From: Streptomyces dangxiongensis
Lineage (GTDB): Bacteria > Actinomycetota > Actinomycetes > Streptomycetales > Streptomycetaceae
Direction of reading: 5' to 3'
Length of the DNA: 64,000 nt
Assembly: GCF_003675325.1 (NCBI RefSeq)
Contig: NZ_CP033073.1
Coordinates: forward strand, 7,254,001 to 7,318,000
Below, one piece after another: positions 61,166 to 64,000 of the stretch (within the stretch, counting starts at the first letter, position 1; each line of letters starts with the position of its first letter). The notes beneath the pieces are model-generated. The model saw only the letters and a program-made list of their open reading frames with translations, had not been told where the DNA came from and did no database searches. The translations under genes were made by a program, and so were the position numbers.

Positions 61166-61843
61166 ATGAGACGGGCTACCCGAAACGGTGTGTTCGCCGT
61201 CGCCGCCGCGTCCGGTGCGATGGCCGTGGCGCTGCCGGTGTCCGCCGCCTTCGCGGCCGACGGGGCCGGCGCCCAGGGCACCGCGGCCGGTTCGCCCGGG
61301 CTGATCTCCGGCAACACCGTCCAGCTCCCCGTACACGTGCCGGTGAACGTGTGCGGCAACACCGTGAACGTGGTGGGACTGCTCAACCCGGCCGCGGGCA
61401 ACACCTGCGCGAACGAGCGAACCGGGACGCGGAAGGAGACGGCCGCGGCCGGCGGCGCGTCCGCGCAGGGCGCCGCCACCGACTCGCCCGGCGTGATCTC
61501 CGGCAACGGCCTCCAGCTCCCCGTCCACGTGCCGGTCAACATCAGCGGCAACAGTGTCGACGTGGTCGGCGTGGGCAATCCGGCGACGGGCAACCGGTCG
61601 GTCAACGGTCCCGGCGACCGGGTTCGGCGCCCCCCGCACACCCCGGCCCCGGAACACCGCACCCCGAAGCCCCCGGCCGCGCCCCGGGCCCACCACCCCG
61701 CCCCGAACACCCCGCGTCCGGTGGCGTCCAGCCTGGCGCACACGGGAGCGGACATGACGGCCCCGGCCGTGGCCGGCAGCGCCGCGCTCGTCCTCACCGG
61801 CGTGATCCTGTACCGCCGCTTCCGACCGGGCGGCACCGGCTGA
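61166..61843 (+). CDS. Long chaplin with cell-wall sorting signal
   Basis: A 225-residue chaplin, part of the hydrophobic coat of aerial hyphae and spores. Signal peptide about 1-31 (AVAAASGAMAVALPVSAAFA). First chaplin domain: GSPGLISGNTVQLPVHVPVN, then VCGNTVNVVGLLNPAAGNTC with the Cys pair. Second: DSPGVISGNGLQLPVHVPVN, then ISGNSVDVVGVGNPATGNRS, where both cysteines are replaced by serine. A Pro/His-rich linker precedes the sorting signal LAHTG, a hydrophobic helix (MTAPAVAGSAALVLTGVILY) and RRFRPGG. Sortase would anchor it to peptidoglycan. GGAAGGCAGG precedes the ATG. Expression is likely developmental (BldN), but I see no certain promoter. Confidence 0.9.
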   Translation: MRRATRNGVFAVAAASGAMAVALPVSAAFAADGAGAQGTAAGSPGLISGNTVQLPVHVPVNVCGNTVNVVGLLNPAAGNTCANERTGTRKETAAAGGASAQGAATDSPGVISGNGLQLPVHVPVNISGNSVDVVGVGNPATGNRSVNGPGDRVRRPPHTPAPEHRTPKPPAAPRAHHPAPNTPRPVASSLAHTGADMTAPAVAGSAALVLTGVILYRRFRPGGTG

Positions 61844-62380
61844 CCCACGGCACCCGGGCCTGACCACGCTTACGGCACGCAGCGCGCTATGGCCCACCGC
61901 GCTACGGCCCGCCGCGCTTGCGTCAGCAGCGCGCTACGGGCCAGCGCGCCTGCGTCAGCACCGTGCTTGCGTCAGCAGCGCGCTACGGGCCAGCGTGCCT
62001 AAGGCCGCACCGCGCCCACGGCCCCGCCGGCCCCGGCCCGGCGGGGTCGTGCCGTCCGCGCTACCGGCCGGCGACCAGGAGTCCGTGACTCGGCCCCGCC
62101 GGGGCGGGGGCCGGGGAGCGGGCGCTTGCGACTCGGGCGCGCCGGGGCGGGTGCCGGCCCGCTGGGGCAGCCCCGTGGGCATGCCTCGACCCCCGCGCGG
62201 GGACGCCACGTTCTCCGAACCCGCAGGGCGCTGATTCCGGCAGCCCGGCCCGACTCCCCGCTCGCACAGCGGCGTCGGCGTCAGCTCTGGCGTGCGTCGG
62301 CTGATCTTCCCGTGGCGCGGCCCCCGTTGCTCCGGAAGGATGCTGTGCGGCGGTTTCCCCGACGGATACGGAGCACACCC
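61844..62380. other. Intergenic region after the chaplin gene with repeats
   Basis: About 540 bp without a gene I can support. The first ~150 bases hold the GCGCGCTACGG-type repeats listed separately. A GC hairpin at about 62023-62047 (arms CCCCGCCG and CGGCGGGG) may terminate the chaplin gene. The right part holds the promoter of the GNAT gene. Confidence 0.4.
61879..61995 (+). repeat. Degenerate repeat array downstream of the chaplin gene
   Basis: A 31-bp unit (61916-61946) recurs exactly at 61965-61995, with a period of 49 bp. Shorter variants of its core GCGCGCTAYGG lie at about 61881 and 61899. The array is non-coding and does not have the spacing or conserved spacers of a CRISPR. Confidence 0.75.
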
Positions 62381-63235
62381 ATGACCTCTGCGGCCCCCCA
62401 CGACCTCGTCGTCACGCAGGCCACCCTCGCCGACTGGCCGGTGATCAGCGGATGGGCGGCGGCGGAGGGCTGGAATCCCGGGCTGTCCGACGGACCCGCG
62501 TTCTTCGCCCAGGACCCCGACGGCTTCTTCCTCGGCCGGATCGACGGCGAGCCGGTGTCGGCCGTCTCCGTCGTCACCTACGGCCCCGACTACGCCTTCC
62601 TCGGCTGCTATCTCGTCCGCCCCGACCTGCGCGGCCACGGACATGGCCTCACCACCTGGAAGACCGCCCTGGCCCACGCGGGCAGCCGGACCGTCGGCCT
62701 CGACGGAGTCGTCGCCCAGCAGGACAACTACCGTCAGTCCGGCTTCGAACTCGCCCATCGGACGATCCGGTTCACCGGCACCGCCCCCGTCGGTGGAGTA
62801 CCCGCCGGCGTCCGTCCGGCCGCCTCCGCCGACCTGGCCGCGCTCACTGCCTACGACGGCGCCTGCTGTCCCGCGGACCGCCCGCGGTTCCTCGCCGAAT
62901 GGCTCACCGCACCCGGCCACCGTGCCGTCGTACGGGAGGACGGCGGGCGCCTCACCGGCTACGGCGTGATCCGCCCCGGTTACGACACCCTGCGCGTCGG
63001 CCCCCTCTTCGCCGACACCGCCGACGACGCCCGGGCTCTCTTCGCCGCCCTGACCGCCGACGTGGTCGGCCGTGAGGTCGCGATCGACGTGCCCGAGCCG
63101 AACACGGCCGGTGTCGCCCTCGCACAGGAGGCGGGACTGCGCCCCTCGTTCGAGACCGCCCGCATGTACACCGGCCCGGTCCGCGACCACGCCCGGGAGC
63201 GCGTGTTCGGGGTCACCACCCTCGAACTCGGCTGA
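62381..63235 (+). CDS. GNAT-family acetyltransferase with tandem domain
   Basis: A 284-residue protein. The N-terminal GNAT domain shows DGFFLGRIDGEPVSAVSVVT and YAFLGCYLVRPDLRGHGHGL, with the acetyl-CoA loop RPDLRGHGHG. The C-terminal part (about 145-284) reads PRFLAEWLTAPGHRAVVRED, GRLTGYGVIRPGYDTLRVGP and LFADTADDARALFAALTADV, matching the Acetyltransf_18/DUF1248-type domain that follows GNATs in related proteins. The acceptor is unknown. GGAG precedes the ATG. The following gene is also a GNAT protein. Confidence 0.85.
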   Translation: MTSAAPHDLVVTQATLADWPVISGWAAAEGWNPGLSDGPAFFAQDPDGFFLGRIDGEPVSAVSVVTYGPDYAFLGCYLVRPDLRGHGHGLTTWKTALAHAGSRTVGLDGVVAQQDNYRQSGFELAHRTIRFTGTAPVGGVPAGVRPAASADLAALTAYDGACCPADRPRFLAEWLTAPGHRAVVREDGGRLTGYGVIRPGYDTLRVGPLFADTADDARALFAALTADVVGREVAIDVPEPNTAGVALAQEAGLRPSFETARMYTGPVRDHARERVFGVTTLELG

Positions 63236-63374
63236 AACGAAGAGGAGTTGAGGGTCTGACTGCCGGGATGAATCCGGCCGACCCGCCGTCCGCCGTCCGC
63301 CGTTCCCCGTCCGTCCGGCCGGGCGGCCGGTAATCCCGTTGCCGGGTCCAGCCGCTCGTGCTGGGGTGAGCCGC

Positions 63375-64000
63375 ATGGATCATGCTGCCGTGCTCGCCCT
63401 GTACGACCGTGAGATGCGCGAGAACGCCCGCCCCGACGGGCCCGGGGCCCGGATCGAGCGGGCCGGTGCCGTCGTGCGTCAGGTCGCCGACGCGCAAGGG
63501 TGGAACGGCGTGCTCTGGTCCCGGCCGGACGCGGCGGGCGCCGACCTGGCGATCCGCGACCAGATCGACCGCTTCACGGGCCTGGGCCGGGACTTCGAGT
63601 GGAAGGTGTACGGCCACGACGAGCCGGCGGACCTCGGTGACCGGCTCCTCGCCGCCGGCTTTCGGGCCGAGCCGGAGGAGACGCTGATGATCGGCGAGGC
63701 CGCCGGGCCGGTGTCGGCCGCCGAGCCCCCTGCCGGTGTCCGGTTGGTGCGGGCCACCGATCCGGCCGGCGTGGACCTCGTGGTGGACGTCCACGAGAGG
63801 GCCTTCGGCACCGACGGCACCCGGCTTCGGCACCGGCTGCTCGCACGGCTGGCCGCCGACCCCGGCACGCTCGTCGCCGTGGTCGCGCTGGCCGGGGCGG
63901 AGCCCGTCGGCGCCGCCCGCACGGAACTGGTGCCCGGCACCCGGTTCGCCGGGCTGTGGGGCGGCGGTACCGTCGAGGCCTGGCGGGGCCGGGGCGTCTA
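63375..64000 (+). CDS. GNAT-like acetyltransferase (partial, cut at the window end)
   Basis: The first 208 codons of a protein starting MDHAAVLALYDREMRENARP. It includes GNAT-like LWSRPDAAGADLAIRDQIDR, DFEWKVYGHDEPADLGDRLL and, from about residue 120, GVRLVRATDPAGVDLVVDVH and LVAVVALAGAEPVGAARTEL. The final codons (GLWGGGTVEAWRGRGVY) are the acetyl-CoA-binding motif with RGRG, so the catalytic part continues past 64000. Length and ending cannot be seen. A short GGGGTGAG stretch precedes the ATG. Confidence 0.75.
   Translation, partial: MDHAAVLALYDREMRENARPDGPGARIERAGAVVRQVADAQGWNGVLWSRPDAAGADLAIRDQIDRFTGLGRDFEWKVYGHDEPADLGDRLLAAGFRAEPEETLMIGEAAGPVSAAEPPAGVRLVRATDPAGVDLVVDVHERAFGTDGTRLRHRLLARLAADPGTLVAVVALAGAEPVGAARTELVPGTRFAGLWGGGTVEAWRGRGV

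Noticed and set aside
61879..61995. Repeat array as CRISPR
   Set aside because: Only two full copies, no unique spacers of regular length, no cas genes, and the unit is not palindromic in CRISPR fashion.

Overview
This is a 64-kb piece of an actinomycete chromosome, almost certainly Streptomyces. GC content and third-position GC are very high. GTG starts are common, and the family content is typical of the genus: a chaplin, an SsgA-like protein, an NsdA-like regulator, DUF397, DUF6479-like, DUF4232 and peptidase-inhibitor I36 proteins, an SpoIIE-type phosphatase, a GH75 chitosanase and a Tap-like aminopeptidase. I see no rRNA, tRNA, CRISPR array, insertion sequence, integrase or plasmid function.

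Layout. 0-6 kb: a secreted protein, a small hypothetical protein, a tautomerase remnant that has lost its N-terminus, a FadH-type 2,4-dienoyl-CoA reductase behind two ACTAGT-centred operators and followed by a PadR regulator, then a frameshifted MerR regulator divergent from a DUF4188 protein. 6-13 kb: exported proteins (a tail-anchored wall protein, a fibronectin-III lipoprotein, a GH75 chitosanase), a dhaKLM dihydroxyacetone kinase operon, and an I36-like protein coupled to a lipoprotein. 13-18 kb: a large HTH-nSTAND-WD40 protein, small membrane proteins and a hemerythrin-like protein.

18.8-31.8 kb: the centrepiece is one long, tightly coupled operon on the + strand. In order it encodes a UDP-glucuronate-decarboxylase-like SDR, a NodU/CmcH carbamoyltransferase, a GT2, GmhB, a GT9, a GT4-type enzyme, a second GT4, GmhA, HldE, another GT9 and two related GT2s. 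GmhA, HldE and GmhB are the three enzymes that make ADP-D-glycero-D-manno-heptose. With five to seven glycosyltransferases and a carbamoyltransferase, the cluster looks built to make a carbamoylated, heptose-containing glycan in a Gram-positive bacterium with no lipopolysaccharide. I see no HldD epimerase, polymerase or transporter. The gmhA-hldE junction carries a 53-bp tandem duplication of the translation start region.

31.7-43 kb: two STAS-domain proteins (one a STAS-ANTAR-GAF fusion), an RpiB-like isomerase, a DUF6479-like membrane protein, a Cys-rich copper-storage-like four-helix bundle, a phytoene-desaturase-like FAD enzyme, an acyl-CoA ligase, phenylacetate-CoA ligase with a perfect inverted-repeat operator, an alpha/beta hydrolase, an orphan DUF397 protein and a tandem universal stress protein. 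43-64 kb: two secreted esterases, an N-acetylmuramoyl-alanine amidase, an APH-like kinase divergent from an NsdA-like regulator, an SpoIIE-type phosphatase divergent from an SsgA-like protein, a Gfo/Idh/MocA oxidoreductase with four 10-bp repeats in its leader, a baeRF-like protein, asparagine synthetase, a DUF4232 protein, a Tap-like aminopeptidase, a cell-wall-anchored long chaplin and two GNAT proteins, the last cut by the window end.

Quality caution. Four genes (MerR, GT9, GT4 and STAS-ANTAR-GAF), and possibly a fifth (the last GT2), are each broken by a single-base shift. Three of the four clear cases lie in or beside G/C homopolymer runs. This suggests residual sequencing error at least as much as real gene decay, and it should be settled before the heptose cluster is called inactive.
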